The position numbers and the translations under genes are program-made. A stretch of DNA of 35,674 bases from SXXH01 sp041165735 (GTDB lineage Bacteria; Planctomycetota; UBA1135; GCA-002686595): the NCBI GenBank assembly GCA_046341775.1, contig JBKDQQ010000096.1, positions 1-35,674 of the forward strand. Reading direction: 5' to 3'. Positions 23,790 through 33,400 of the stretch are shown here, piece after piece. Position 1 is the first letter of the stretch. The number at the start of each line of letters is the position of its first letter. A model generated the notes under the pieces. That model was not told the DNA's origin. It did not search any database and was given only the letters and a program-made list of their open reading frames with translations.

Positions 23790-23927
23790 CCTCGGGGGGG
23801 GAGGCGCGCGGCGGTCCGCTCGTCCCGGGAAGGGGTCCTCAGGGCCCGTGCAGGTGCCTTTCGCGGGACATTCCCGCCTCCGCGTACGGTCGAGTGCGTA
23901 CCCGGGGCATTTGGTCGCATCCATCCG

Positions 23928-23955
23928 TCAAGTGGCATATGCCCCGAGCCGAAGG
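23928..23955 (+). promoter_or_regulatory. Weak sigma-28-like promoter upstream of the chemoreceptor
   Basis: TCAAGTGG, 12 nt, then GCCGAAGG resembles the flagellar sigma consensus TAAAGTTT-N11-GCCGATAA, but the spacing is one base too long and several positions differ. It fits the chemoreceptor gene 89 bp downstream. The rest of the 255-bp gap (23790-24044) shows only short inverted repeats around 23879-23911. Confidence 0.22.
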
Positions 23956-24044
23956 GGAGGGAGCGAACGCGGCGCAAGCCGAAGCTCCCGGCTGGAGCTG
24001 GTTGCGGCGGCGCGCGCACCACGACCACCACCATCCAGTCCACC

Positions 24045-25376
24045 GTGAAGACCCAAGCACACACGAACAGTTCGCTCGCCGCGTTCTTCAACATCAACTC
24101 GGCCAACCTCGCCGAGCGCCGCCAGTTCATCCGCCTCGGCGACGCCGAGCGCCGCATGATGGAGTCGCTGATCCCCTGGGCCGAGAAGCACGCCGACGCC
24201 ATCGCGCGCGAGTTCTACGACTGGCAGTTCGCCTTCGGCGCCACGCGCCGCTTCTTCGAACAACACGCGAGGTCCGCGGGCATGCCGTTGAGCGCCCTGC
24301 GCCAGGCGCTCGAGCGCGCGCAGGCGGGCTACGTGCGCAGCATCTTCACCGGTTCGCGCGGGGAATGGGGCGTCGAGCACTTCGAGCACCGCTTGCGCGT
24401 CGGCCAGGTCCACGATCGCATCGACCTGCCGACCAAGTGGTTCGTGGCCTCCTTCCCGGAGTTCATGCGCCTCTTCAAGCTGCACCTCGTCGACGAGATC
24501 CCCGACGCCGCCAAGCGCGAGGAGGCCCTCGAGGTGATCCAGCGCGTGATGAACTACGACATGCAGGCGGTCATCGACTCCTACATGCTGTCCGTGTTCC
24601 GCTCGATCGGCGTGCGCCTCGACGCGGTCAAGGTCGACGGCGACCGCGACCGCACCGAGTACATGGCCGACATCAAGACGCAGGTCGGCAACGCCATCCG
24701 CCAGATCGCGCATTCCGCGCGCACCCTGAACGACTCGGCCATGCGCCTCGCCTCCGTGAGCGAGAAGCTGACGCAGACCGCCGGCAGCGTGGCGGCCGCC
24801 ACCGAGGAGATGAGCGCCTCGATCCGGGAGATCGCGGGCAACTCGGCGCAGGCCTCGAAGGTCGCGCAGACCGCCGTCGACACGAGCAAGGGCGCCTCCG
24901 AGACGGTGCGCAAGCTCGGCGAGAGCTCCAAGGAGATCACGCAGGTCATCAAGCTGATCACCACGATCGCCGGCCAGACGAACCTGCTCGCGCTCAACGC
25001 CACGATCGAGGCCGCGCGCGCCGGCGAGTCGGGCAAGGGCTTCGCGGTCGTCGCCTCCGAGGTCAAGAACCTCGCGCGCCAGACCGCGCAGGCCACCGAC
25101 GGCATCGGCCGCATGGTCGAGAACATCCAGGGCGGCACCAATGAGGTCATCAAGGACATCGGCAGCGTGCACACGGTGATCGACCAGATCAGCGAGCACG
25201 AGCACAGCATCGCCGCCGCGGTCGAGGAGCAGAGCGCCGTGATCGCCGAGATCAGCCGCAACGCCCAGGCCTCCTCGGCCGGCGCCGAGGAGACGCGCGC
25301 CTCCGCCGACGAGCTCTCGCGCCTCGCGCTCCAACTCGAGGACCTGGTCAAGGCCTTCGACGTCGAGCTCGCCTGA
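24045..25376 (+). CDS. Globin-coupled chemoreceptor (HemAT-like methyl-accepting protein)
   Basis: A 443-residue soluble receptor. Residues about 15-190 form a protoglobin sensor domain, including REFYDWQFAF and the proximal-heme segment VGQVHDRIDLPTKWF with His123. No transmembrane segment is present. Residues about 205-440 are a cytoplasmic MCP signalling hairpin; the conserved tip is IAGQTNLLALNATIEAARAGE followed by GKGFAVVASEVKNLARQT. There is no NWETF-type tail. By analogy with HemAT it binds O2 through heme and controls a CheA kinase for aerotaxis; no che genes are nearby. GTG 24045 is the first start in the frame; no Shine-Dalgarno precedes it, so the start is uncertain. Confidence 0.9.
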   Translation: MKTQAHTNSSLAAFFNINSANLAERRQFIRLGDAERRMMESLIPWAEKHADAIAREFYDWQFAFGATRRFFEQHARSAGMPLSALRQALERAQAGYVRSIFTGSRGEWGVEHFEHRLRVGQVHDRIDLPTKWFVASFPEFMRLFKLHLVDEIPDAAKREEALEVIQRVMNYDMQAVIDSYMLSVFRSIGVRLDAVKVDGDRDRTEYMADIKTQVGNAIRQIAHSARTLNDSAMRLASVSEKLTQTAGSVAAATEEMSASIREIAGNSAQASKVAQTAVDTSKGASETVRKLGESSKEITQVIKLITTIAGQTNLLALNATIEAARAGESGKGFAVVASEVKNLARQTAQATDGIGRMVENIQGGTNEVIKDIGSVHTVIDQISEHEHSIAAAVEEQSAVIAEISRNAQASSAGAEETRASADELSRLALQLEDLVKAFDVELA

Positions 25377-25447
25377 CCGTCCATCGCCGGCGCCGCGGCC
25401 CACCACCCGCGACGCCGAGCAAGAGGTCCGCACCGCGCCACCACGAA

Positions 25448-25494
25448 CCGCGCCGCGCGCGCCCGACCGACGCGGTCCGGCCCGCGCGGCGCGG
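25448..25494. terminator. Long G+C hairpin between convergent genes
   Basis: CCGCGCCGCGCG (25448-25459) and CGCGCGGCGCGG (25483-25494) form a perfect 12-bp stem. The 23-nt loop can itself pair GACC with GGTC. It sits between the chemoreceptor stop (25376) and the stop of the ATPase gene on the opposite strand (25498). Confidence 0.5.
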
Positions 25495-25497
25495 CTG

Positions 25498-28400
25498 TCA
25501 TGCGTGCGGCTGGTTTCCGCGCAACTGCCAAGTGCGCGTGCCCGGCAATTGCTCGATCGCCCCGCGTCGCGACAGCAGCTCGCGCGCCGCGTTGAAGCGG
25601 TCCTCGTCCCACTCGAGCGCCGCCCTCCATGCGCGCGAACTCGCGGTTCCTCCAGCGTCGCGCAGCGCCTTCAGCGCCGACTCCATGTCGCCGGCATCCG
25701 TCGCCGCGCCAACGGACGATGACCAGTCAGGCGACACACTGCCTCGCGACGCGGTGTCGGGTGCTTCGCGGTCCTCGGCTTCCAAGTCCGCATGGCGATC
25801 CTCCGCTCGCGCGAGTCCAGCGGAGGACACCAGCCGCGGACGCCGCAGCGGCACGACTGCGTCGGCTTGCAGGCGGGAGGCTTCGTCGACATTGCACGTG
25901 GCGAACACGACTTGCAGTCCTCGGGAAGCCGCGAATGCCAACAGGAATCCGACCTGGCGGAAGCGTTCCGGATCGATGTTCGCCGCTGCATCGTCGAGCA
26001 CGACCGGCAGGCAGCGGTCCGCCTGCTCGGAAGCGAGCACCTCCGCCAGCGCGAGGCGCACGGCAAGGCTCGTGAACTCGCGCGCACCGTGGCTGAGCAC
26101 GCCGAACGAGTTCGCGTCCAATCCCGCCGCGCGGCGGTCGATGGATCCGGTGGTGGTCGCCCCCTTGGTGTCGTCGAATCCGATGGTCACGCTCGCACCG
26201 TAGGCGATGGCCAGATACTCGCTGCAGGCCTTCGCGAACGGAGCCAGGCGCGCATCGCGGGCATTCTTCCGGACTTCGTCGAAGAGCTCCTTCAGCAGCA
26301 GGTCGGCCTCGGCGCGCTCCCGGGCGGAGTCGGCGCGGGCCTTCAATCGAGTGCGCTGGGCGCGCTTGTCCTCGATCTGGGCTCCGTGGTCTTGCGCGAC
26401 ATCTCCGAGCAAGTCGCGTTCAAGGGCTTCGATCTCGCCGACGGCCTTGTCGCGCAGACTGCGCTGCTTCTCGAGCAGGTCCAGGGTCAGCGCACGGCGC
26501 TTGCGCAGGGCGGCGAGACTTTCGGACTTGCCTTGCGCCTCGCGCTGCAGTCCCTGCAGTTCCTCGGCCCGCCGTTCCAGATCATCGATCGTCGAGCGGC
26601 TTCCGCCATCCTCTCCCAGTTGCCTCGACAACTGCATGAGCGCGCCTTCCGCTCTGTCCTTGTCGGCCTCGACGCGCGCGCGCGCTTCGCGCCGCCGTCC
26701 GGCTTCCTCGCTGTGGTCGCGGGCCTCTTCGCGCAAGGCGACAAGCTCCTCGTCCACGCGCTTCGCGCCTTCCTTGATGGTCGCGACTTCGCTTGCGACC
26801 ATCTCCGGATCGTCGCCGGGAGCGGAACGCACGCCAGCCTGTTCCATGGCGAGCGACCTCTGCTCCAAAGCATCGAGGCGGGCCTGCATTGGCCCCAGTT
26901 CGGGGCCCGGATCCTTCCGCTGTCCAGCCTGCCTGCGGAGTTGGGCGAGGAGGGCTTCCTGGCTGGCGCGCGTCGCGTGCAGTCGACGAGCCTGCGAAGC
27001 GCTCCCGACGCCCGATTCCAAGAGCAATCGCCTGCGCTCGGACTCGAGGTCGCCAAGTTCGTCCGTCAGCGCGGCGAGGTCCATGCCGCCCGGCAGGATC
27101 CGCACGCAAGTCCCGTCCGGGTGTCGAAGCACTGCAGGCTTCGCCACCAGTTCGAGTCCATCCGGTTCAAGCGGCCTTCCCTCCAGCGTCATCGGCGCAC
27201 CGCCGGCGAGCAGCTGCACGCGCGCGGCGGAGCCTTCGATCCGGGACTGGACGGAACGCACTCGGTCCTCGAGTTGCTCGAGCACCGCGATGCGCGCTTC
27301 GTCGATCAGCGGCATGCGAGCCAGTGCATCCTCCGCCTCGCGCACTTCGCCCTTGTGCGCGGCCCACGATTCCAGTTCCGTCCGCAGCTGGGCGATGCGC
27401 GAGCGGGTCAGCGCGGCGTCCCGACGCGCCCTTGCCAGCTCGAGGCGCTGCTCGGCTTCGTTGCGTCGCGATTCCAATGTGGCGCGCCGAGCGCTGGCCG
27501 ACTCCACACGCGCCTCGCAGTGCGCGCGCGCCTCGTTCAGCGTCCCTTCGTGCTCCTCGTGCTTCCGCAGTTCCGCCTTGGCGGTCTCGAGCTTCTCCGA
27601 CTCCTCCCGCCAGCGCGCCTGCAACTGCTTGAAGTCGGCGACTTCCTTGGCATGGGCGGCGACCGCACCCTCGGCGCGAACGAGCGCCTCGTCGGCGCCC
27701 GCGAGTTCTTCCATCGAGGCCGCCAACCCGCTCGAATCCGCCTCCAATCGGCCGAGTTCCCTCGCCGCCGACTCGCGCAGCTTGCGGGCCTCCCCGAGGC
27801 GAGCGGCCTGCGCCGCGCGCGACTCGCGCGCCTCCTCGAGCCTCTCCAACTCCGACTCGCACTCGCGCAACCGGGCCTCCAGCCGCCCTGCTTCGCCGTC
27901 GATGCGCAGCTCCTTGTGGTTCTTCTTCCATTCCGCGTCGACTGCAGCCTCGAGCAACTGCACCACGCGGTCGCCGCGGCTGGAGAGGAGCAGGCGGTCC
28001 GCCTCGTCAAGCCTGGACTCGAGCGCGGTCTCCAGCTCCGTCGGATCGATCTGCGTCAGGGGATCCTCGAGCGCGCAACCCTGCCTGACCCACAGATGCT
28101 CCCAACTGCGTTGCAGTTCCTTGGCGGCCGCGCGGCCCGTGGCTGCAGCGCGTCCCGTCAGTTCGGCGAGCCGTCGTTCGGCTTCGTCGCTTTCCCACTG
28201 TTCCGACGGGGACTCCCGCACGAGCCTCGCAGTGCCGCTCGATCCGGAGAACGTCTTCGAGATCCGCCACACCGAGCCTTCGGCGTGGAAGGCCAGCTCG
28301 ACTTGCGGATGCCCGCCATGGAAGCTGCGCATCGACTTCAGGGCGTCGCCGCCCGCGCGGTGCGACAAGAACAAGCAGCGGTGCAGCGCGTCGATCAGCG

Positions 28401-28512
28401 TACTCTTTCCCGATTCGTTGAGGCCCGCGACGATGGTCACGCCTCGCTGGAACTCGATCGGAAGTCGCTGGTGGATGCGGTAGTTGCAGATGACCGCGCT
28501 GAGCAATCTCAT
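25498..28512 (-). CDS. Rad50/SbcC-like (YhaN-type) coiled-coil ATPase
   Basis: A 1004-residue SMC-like ATPase. The N-terminal half-ATPase has Walker A GLNESGKST (30-38). Long coiled coils follow (about 185-395 and 480-720), with a globular insert at about 400-475 (MPLIDEARIAV, LEGRPLEPDGLELV, CVRILPGGMDL) at the hinge position instead of a CxxC zinc hook. The C-terminal half has ABC signature LSHGARE (806-812) and Walker B VVLDDAAANID (Asp840, Asp841). A tail of about 110 residues ends in a winged-helix-like module (ALKALRDAGGTASSRAW). It pairs with the Mre11-like nuclease upstream, whose stop overlaps its ATG (ATGA). Expected role: ATP-gated DNA end processing. A line counted by hand is about 62% G+C, below neighbouring genes. 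Confidence 0.87.
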   Translation of the reverse strand: MRLLSAVICNYRIHQRLPIEFQRGVTIVAGLNESGKSTLIDALHRCLFLSHRAGGDALKSMRSFHGGHPQVELAFHAEGSVWRISKTFSGSSGTARLVRESPSEQWESDEAERRLAELTGRAAATGRAAAKELQRSWEHLWVRQGCALEDPLTQIDPTELETALESRLDEADRLLLSSRGDRVVQLLEAAVDAEWKKNHKELRIDGEAGRLEARLRECESELERLEEARESRAAQAARLGEARKLRESAARELGRLEADSSGLAASMEELAGADEALVRAEGAVAAHAKEVADFKQLQARWREESEKLETAKAELRKHEEHEGTLNEARAHCEARVESASARRATLESRRNEAEQRLELARARRDAALTRSRIAQLRTELESWAAHKGEVREAEDALARMPLIDEARIAVLEQLEDRVRSVQSRIEGSAARVQLLAGGAPMTLEGRPLEPDGLELVAKPAVLRHPDGTCVRILPGGMDLAALTDELGDLESERRRLLLESGVGSASQARRLHATRASQEALLAQLRRQAGQRKDPGPELGPMQARLDALEQRSLAMEQAGVRSAPGDDPEMVASEVATIKEGAKRVDEELVALREEARDHSEEAGRRREARARVEADKDRAEGALMQLSRQLGEDGGSRSTIDDLERRAEELQGLQREAQGKSESLAALRKRRALTLDLLEKQRSLRDKAVGEIEALERDLLGDVAQDHGAQIEDKRAQRTRLKARADSARERAEADLLLKELFDEVRKNARDARLAPFAKACSEYLAIAYGASVTIGFDDTKGATTTGSIDRRAAGLDANSFGVLSHGAREFTSLAVRLALAEVLASEQADRCLPVVLDDAAANIDPERFRQVGFLLAFAASRGLQVVFATCNVDEASRLQADAVVPLRRPRLVSSAGLARAEDRHADLEAEDREAPDTASRGSVSPDWSSSVGAATDAGDMESALKALRDAGGTASSRAWRAALEWDEDRFNAARELLSRRGAIEQLPGTRTWQLRGNQPHA

Positions 28513-29669
28513 TGGCCGTCCTCCCGCGTGGCGAGTTCGTGCAGGCGCGCGAGCGCTAGGCGTTCGCGCTGCGACGCGTCCGGCGCAGCCTCGATCCTGC
28601 CCCTCAATCTGTTCGCCACGCTGCCAACCAGGCCACCTTGGTCGTGCATGTCCTCCAATTCCGCATCGGTCGGCTGCAGGTCGATGGCGCCTTCGACTTG
28701 AAGGGCGAGGCAGCGCGCGCGTCGGTCGTCCAACTCCGCGTTCAACTTCGTGCGCTGCGAGAGTCCGAGCCGCGAGCCCGACAAGTCGATCTGGCACACG
28801 GTGGATTGCATGCCAGACGCGATCCACGAGTCGAGGTCGGCCAGGACCTGTTCGATGCTGGCTTCGTCGCGCAAGCTGCGGATCGCGCGAATCCAGCGCA
28901 GGCCTCCTTCCAGATCCACTTGCTTCACGACGGGCTTGCCGCCGCGCTCCAGCTCGACCACGATGCAGCCGCCACGCCGTTCGCCGTCCTGATGGTGGCT
29001 CGGGAACGCGTCGGGCTCGTGGGTGCCGGCGTACCAGGCCTCGCAATGGATCCCAGGCACGGGTTGCCGTCGATGGAAGTCGCCGAGCGCCAGATAGTCG
29101 AGCGCGGCCCTCTCCTGGCCGATCAATTGCAAGGCGCGTCCCGAGCCGTCTTCGCTGAAGTCCAACGCTGCGGAGTGGACGAGTCCGATGCGGGGTCGTC
29201 CGTCGCGCGCCCCCAGCTCCGCGAGTTCGGCCAACGACTGCTGGTGGAACCGTTGCAGGACCGGCGCCACGAGCACGTCGACGCCATCGAGCGGGATGCA
29301 CGCGACCTTGTCGGCGACAACCACCAGGTTCGGCGCCAAGGACTGGCGTTCCTTGTGGAAGCGCCTGCGCTCCCAGATGGAACCGGCGCCCGCATGGTCA
29401 TGGTTCCCGGGGATGGCAATCACGGGCAGTTCCATGCGTCCGATCCTCTCCAACGCCGCCAGCAGCACGCGGTCGTCGACCTCGTTGGAGTGGAACAGGT
29501 CTCCAGCGACGAGGATAGCCGAGCAACCATGCGTGCGCGCCGCTTCGCCCAAGCGGTCGAGCGCCTCGATGCGCGCGCGGCGCAGGCGCGCACGGATGTC
29601 TTCGTCTTCGCTGAAGGAGTGGAAGCCCTTGCCCAGGTGCCAGTCGGCGGTGTGCAGGAAGGATGTCAT
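28509..29669 (-). CDS. Mre11/SbcD-like (YhaO-type) metallophosphoesterase
   Basis: A 386-residue calcineurin-fold nuclease. Metal motifs in order: HTADWHLGKGF (D9, H11), VAGDLFHSNEVDDR, the diagnostic IPGNHDHAG, GLVHSAALDF, and YLALGDFHRRQPV. A capping C-terminal domain follows (about 270-386). Partnered with the Rad50-like ATPase it should have Mn-dependent nuclease activity on DNA ends. The 4-bp overlap with the ATPase start indicates fixed stoichiometry. ATG 29669 begins right at the first catalytic strand; upstream in-frame codons give no extra conserved sequence. No Shine-Dalgarno is apparent, and two hairpins (29727-29759) lie upstream. Confidence 0.9.
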   Translation of the reverse strand: MTSFLHTADWHLGKGFHSFSEDEDIRARLRRARIEALDRLGEAARTHGCSAILVAGDLFHSNEVDDRVLLAALERIGRMELPVIAIPGNHDHAGAGSIWERRRFHKERQSLAPNLVVVADKVACIPLDGVDVLVAPVLQRFHQQSLAELAELGARDGRPRIGLVHSAALDFSEDGSGRALQLIGQERAALDYLALGDFHRRQPVPGIHCEAWYAGTHEPDAFPSHHQDGERRGGCIVVELERGGKPVVKQVDLEGGLRWIRAIRSLRDEASIEQVLADLDSWIASGMQSTVCQIDLSGSRLGLSQRTKLNAELDDRRARCLALQVEGAIDLQPTDAELEDMHDQGGLVGSVANRLRGRIEAAPDASQRERLALARLHELATREDGQ

Positions 29670-29726
29670 GGGAATGCGTCGCGGGATCGGGAGGAGCCTG
29701 ATGCCGTTGGTCCCATTTCCACCGAG

Positions 29727-29759
29727 GCCCCGCAAGGGGCACGGACATTCCCATGTCCG
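29727..29759. repeat. Two adjacent hairpins upstream of the nuclease gene
   Basis: GCCCC-GCAA-GGGGC (29727-29740) and CGGACAT-TCCC-ATGTCCG (29742-29759) are perfect stems of 5 and 7 bp separated by one base. They lie in the 150-bp gap between the sigma factor stop and the nuclease start. They may be a tandem terminator for the sigma gene or a structured leader for the nuclease mRNA. Confidence 0.45.
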
Positions 29760-29819
29760 ACGCCCGCGTGCGGCCCACCGGCGAGGATGGAGCTCGCCGC
29801 CAAGGCAGGCCCCGCTCCC

Positions 29820-30386
29820 TCAGGCCGACAACCGCCGGTACAACCAGGCACGGGCTGCGCGCCACTCGCGCTCGACGGTGCTCTCCGACACGCCCAAGGC
29901 GTGCGCCGTCTCGGACACTTCCAGTCCGCCGAAGAAGCGCAGCTCGACGATGCGCGCGCCCATGGTGGTGAACGCCGCGAGCTGCGTCAGGGCTTCGTCC
30001 AAGGCCACCATGTCGAAGGCGCGATCCTCGACGCCGACCATCAACGAATCCAGCTCGCCCGCCTTGGCGCCGTCCCCGCGCTTTTGCGCCCGCTTGGCGC
30101 GCGCGTGGTCGACGAGCAAGGTGCGCATCGCGCGCGCCGCGACGCACAGGAAGTGCTCGCGATCCGCGTACTCCGCGCCATGCCCCTTGAAGAGCTTCAA
30201 CCAAGCCTCGTTCACGAGCGCCGTTGGCTGCAGCGTGTGCTCCGCGCCCTGCCCCCGCATCGCCCCCGCCGCCATGGCGCGCAAGTCGTCGTACACGAGC
30301 GGGATCAACGCCTCCGAAGCCCCCGGCCGGCCCTCGCGCGCGTCGCGCAGGAGTTGGGTGATGTCGTGGGGGGCGGGGGAGGACAT
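29820..30386 (-). CDS. ECF-type RNA polymerase sigma factor (planctomycete expanded group)
   Basis: A 188-residue sigma factor. Region 2 begins ITQLLRDAREGRPGASEALIPLVYDDLRAMA, followed by LQPTALVNEAWLKL and HFLCVAARAMRTLLVDHARA, the signature of the Sigma-70 ECF subgroup greatly expanded in planctomycetes. Region 4 has ELRFFGGLEVSETAHALGVSESTVEREW, a helix-turn-helix. No anti-sigma factor gene is adjacent. In this subgroup control is often through Ser/Thr kinases, but none is seen here. TATCTT ends 6 nt before ATG 30386, so it appears leaderless and separately promoted from the helicase upstream. Confidence 0.9.
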   Translation of the reverse strand: MSSPAPHDITQLLRDAREGRPGASEALIPLVYDDLRAMAAGAMRGQGAEHTLQPTALVNEAWLKLFKGHGAEYADREHFLCVAARAMRTLLVDHARAKRAQKRGDGAKAGELDSLMVGVEDRAFDMVALDEALTQLAAFTTMGARIVELRFFGGLEVSETAHALGVSESTVEREWRAARAWLYRRLSA

Positions 30387-30392
30387 GAGGTC

Positions 30393-30398
30393 AAGATA
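30393..30398 (-). promoter_or_regulatory. -10-like box TATCTT, leaderless start of the sigma factor
   Basis: TATCTT preceded by GCTGC and followed by 6 nt (GACCTC) and ATG 30386. The flank GCTGC-TATCnT is shared with the promoter of the RNA candidate at 17407-17412. Confidence 0.5.
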
Positions 30399-30456
30399 GC
30401 AGCTCGGCCTTCCCTAGCTCGGCGTGGCCGGAGGCGGACGGGACATTGGAGCGCAC

Positions 30457-33400
30457 CTAGCCGCCGTGCGTCCGTCGCCACCTCGTCAACGCAGCCTCCA
30501 ACCGCCCCTTGATGCGCGACCCGAGCCGAGCGAACCCGAGTTCGTCGCAGGCCAAGCGCACGAGTTCCTCGTCGGTGCGCAAGCGGTCGTCGGAGGCGAT
30601 CCAGGCGAAGAGGGACTGGAGTTGGGTGTCGGTGTAGTCGTCGATGGAGTCGCCGTGCGGCAGGCGCGGGCGGGGTAGGCGCCGCGCGGGGGCGTCGGCG
30701 ATCGCGGTGGGGGCGCTGGAGGGCGGATCGGCCGGGGGAGGCGTCGGGGGTGGAGCCCCTCGGTGACCGGCGGTCGAGATGGCGGGGCCGGCGGCTTCCG
30801 CGTCGGCGCGCGCGACGGCCTCGCGGAACGAGTCGAGGGCGCGGCGCGTTTCTGCTTCGCGATCGCGGAACCAGTCGGTGGACCAGATGCGGTGGAAGGT
30901 CCAGCCGAGGCGCTCGAGGTGTTGCTGGCGCAGGCGATCGCGGTCGCGCGCGGTGGCGCTCGAGTGATACGAGGCGCCGTCGCATTCGATGGCGAGCACG
31001 GGTTGGCCGGGGCGCTCGGGGTGCATGGCGACGAGGTCGATGCGGAAGCGCGCGGCGCCGTACTGCGCGCGCAGCTTGAGGCCTTGCTTCTCGAGCGCGT
31101 CGCGGATGTCGGCTTCGAAGGCGTTGAGCGGATGCTGGTCGGCGCGCTCGAGGCCCGAGAGCCGCGTGCCGCCGCCCTCGGCGTAGGCGAGGTAGGCCTT
31201 GAGCATCGCCAAGCCGCGCGCGGACGAGCGCCCGAGGTCGATCTCGTGCGACGCGAAGGAGGAGACGACGAGCATGCGTCGCTTGGCGCGCGTGACGGCG
31301 ACGTTCAAGCGGCGGTAGCCGGACTCGTGCAGCAACGGGCCGAAGCGCAAGGGCAGGCCGCCCGAGGCGTCCTTGCCGTAGCCGATGGAGAGGATGATCG
31401 CGTCGCGCTCGTCGCCTTGCACCGTCTCGAGGTTCTTGACGAAGAAGCGCTCTTCGCGGCCGAGGTCGAAGAAGGCGCCGAGGTTGGCGTCGAAGCCCGC
31501 TTGCGTGCGCGCCTTGTCCAACGCCGCTTGCACGCGATTGGCGTGCTTGATGCCCATCGTGATCACGCCCAGCGATTCGCCCGGGCGCGTGCGCGCGTGT
31601 TCGAGCACCAGCTCCACGACGCGCGCGACCTCGCGCGAGGCGCTCTCCTCCTGGCCGCCGAGCGCCGGATCGTGCGGCACGAGTTCGTGGCGGATGGCCT
31701 CGTGCCCGCGCGCTCCGGGGAATGTGTAGAGGCGGCTCGAGTAGACCTCCGCGTTGCTGAAGGCGATCAGGCGCTCGTCCTCGCTGCGGTAGTGCCACTC
31801 CAACAGGCGATTCGGCAGGAAGCTCTCGAGCGTCGCCAGCAGGCTCTCGAAGCCCGCGATGGACTGCTGCGCCTGCGCCTCCACGTCGTCCGACGCCTCG
31901 ATGTCCTCGGCGTCGACCGCCGTGGCGAAGAACTGCGTCGGCGGCATCTGGTGCTGGTCGCCCGCGGCCACGACTTGGCGCGCGCGGTACAAGGCCGGCA
32001 CGGCGTCCTCGGGCGGGATCTGGCTGCCTTCGTCGAACAACACGAGGTCGAAGTGGTCGTTGCCCGCCGACAAGAGCTGGCTGACGGACAACGGACTCGC
32101 CACCCAGCAGGGCGCGAGGCGCGTCAAGACGTGCGGCGCCTCTTCGAGGAGTCGGCGCAACGGCATGTGGCGCGCCTTCTTCGAGGCTTCCCTGCGCACG
32201 AGGTCGGCTTCCTCGCCGTGCTCGTTCATCGCCTCGACGACCGCCGCGGCGTGCCGGCGTCGCACGCGCGCGGCCGCCAGGCGCACGCGCTGCACGTCGA
32301 GTTCGCGGAAGCGCTCGATCAGCTGCTGGTGCGCCGCGCCGCGGAAGGAGGCCAACTTGGGTTCGGCGGCGAACACCGACTCGATGCTGCTCGCGAGCAG
32401 CACGTGGTCGAAGCGCGCCTCGAAGTGCCGCGCGGCGACGCCCTCCGCGCGCAACTCGTCGACCAGCGGCTGCAGCCCGGCGGCGCGCAGGTGCGCCTGG
32501 TGCTCGCGCACGGTCGGCACCTGGAAGACGGTGTCGCCATCCTTCGCCAAGGAGGACAATGCGCGTTCCAGATCGCCGAGGTTCGCGTCGTCGCCCGGCA
32601 GGTCCGGCACGAACGCGCGCAGGCGCGCGCACTCCTCGGACAGTTCGCGCACGCATTGCGCCAACTCGGCGGCGGAGGCCGAACGCGCACGCGCGGGGTC
32701 GCCGCCCAAGGCCGACCAACGCCGGCCCAAGGACGCGGCCGCCTGCGCCTCGGCGAGCAGTCGCGCCGCTTCCCGCGCGCCGTCGACGCGCAACGCGCGC
32801 AGCGCGAAGAGCGTCGCGCGGTACTCGCCGTTCGTGCAGGCGGCCCACAGGCGCGCGAACCAGCCGCGAGTGGCCGGCGCGATCCGTCGGGCGAGCTCCG
32901 CGGGATCGGCCGCGTGGATCTCGCGACGCCACCACGCATCCTGGCGTTCCGCCTCGAGCAGCGTCTCGGCCAGTTCGCGCGCGCCAGCGAGGCTGGCTGG
33001 TTCCGCGGCACCGCACTCCTCGACCACGCGCTTCAGGGTCTTGCGCACGACGGGCAGGCACACTCGTTCCGCGCGTCGAGCCAGTTCGAGCGCGCGCGTC
33101 GCCTCGCCGCCGTCGACGAGGCGTGCGTTCGTCCAAGGCGACGCGGACGAGCCCAGGTGCAGCTCGGGTTGCCGCACCATGTCGCGCAGGGATTCGCGCA
33201 GCAGCCGCAGCGTGTCGCCCTCCATCTTGGCGAGGGTCGCCCCGTCGAGGCGCAGGTGCGTGCGCGCCTCGGGCGGCAAGGCGTGGAGCTCGCCCACCAT
33301 CTGCACCAGCGACTTGCCCGTTGGTTGACGCGGGGCGTTGACGCGCTGGGCGTGCGCGTTCAGTTCCCGCCGGCGTTCCTCGAACTCGCGCAGCACGGCT

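Noticed and set aside
25498..28512. Naming the ATPase SbcC or Rad50 outright
   Set aside because: There is no CxxC zinc hook at the hinge and there is an extra C-terminal module, so a YhaN-like or distinct type is safer.
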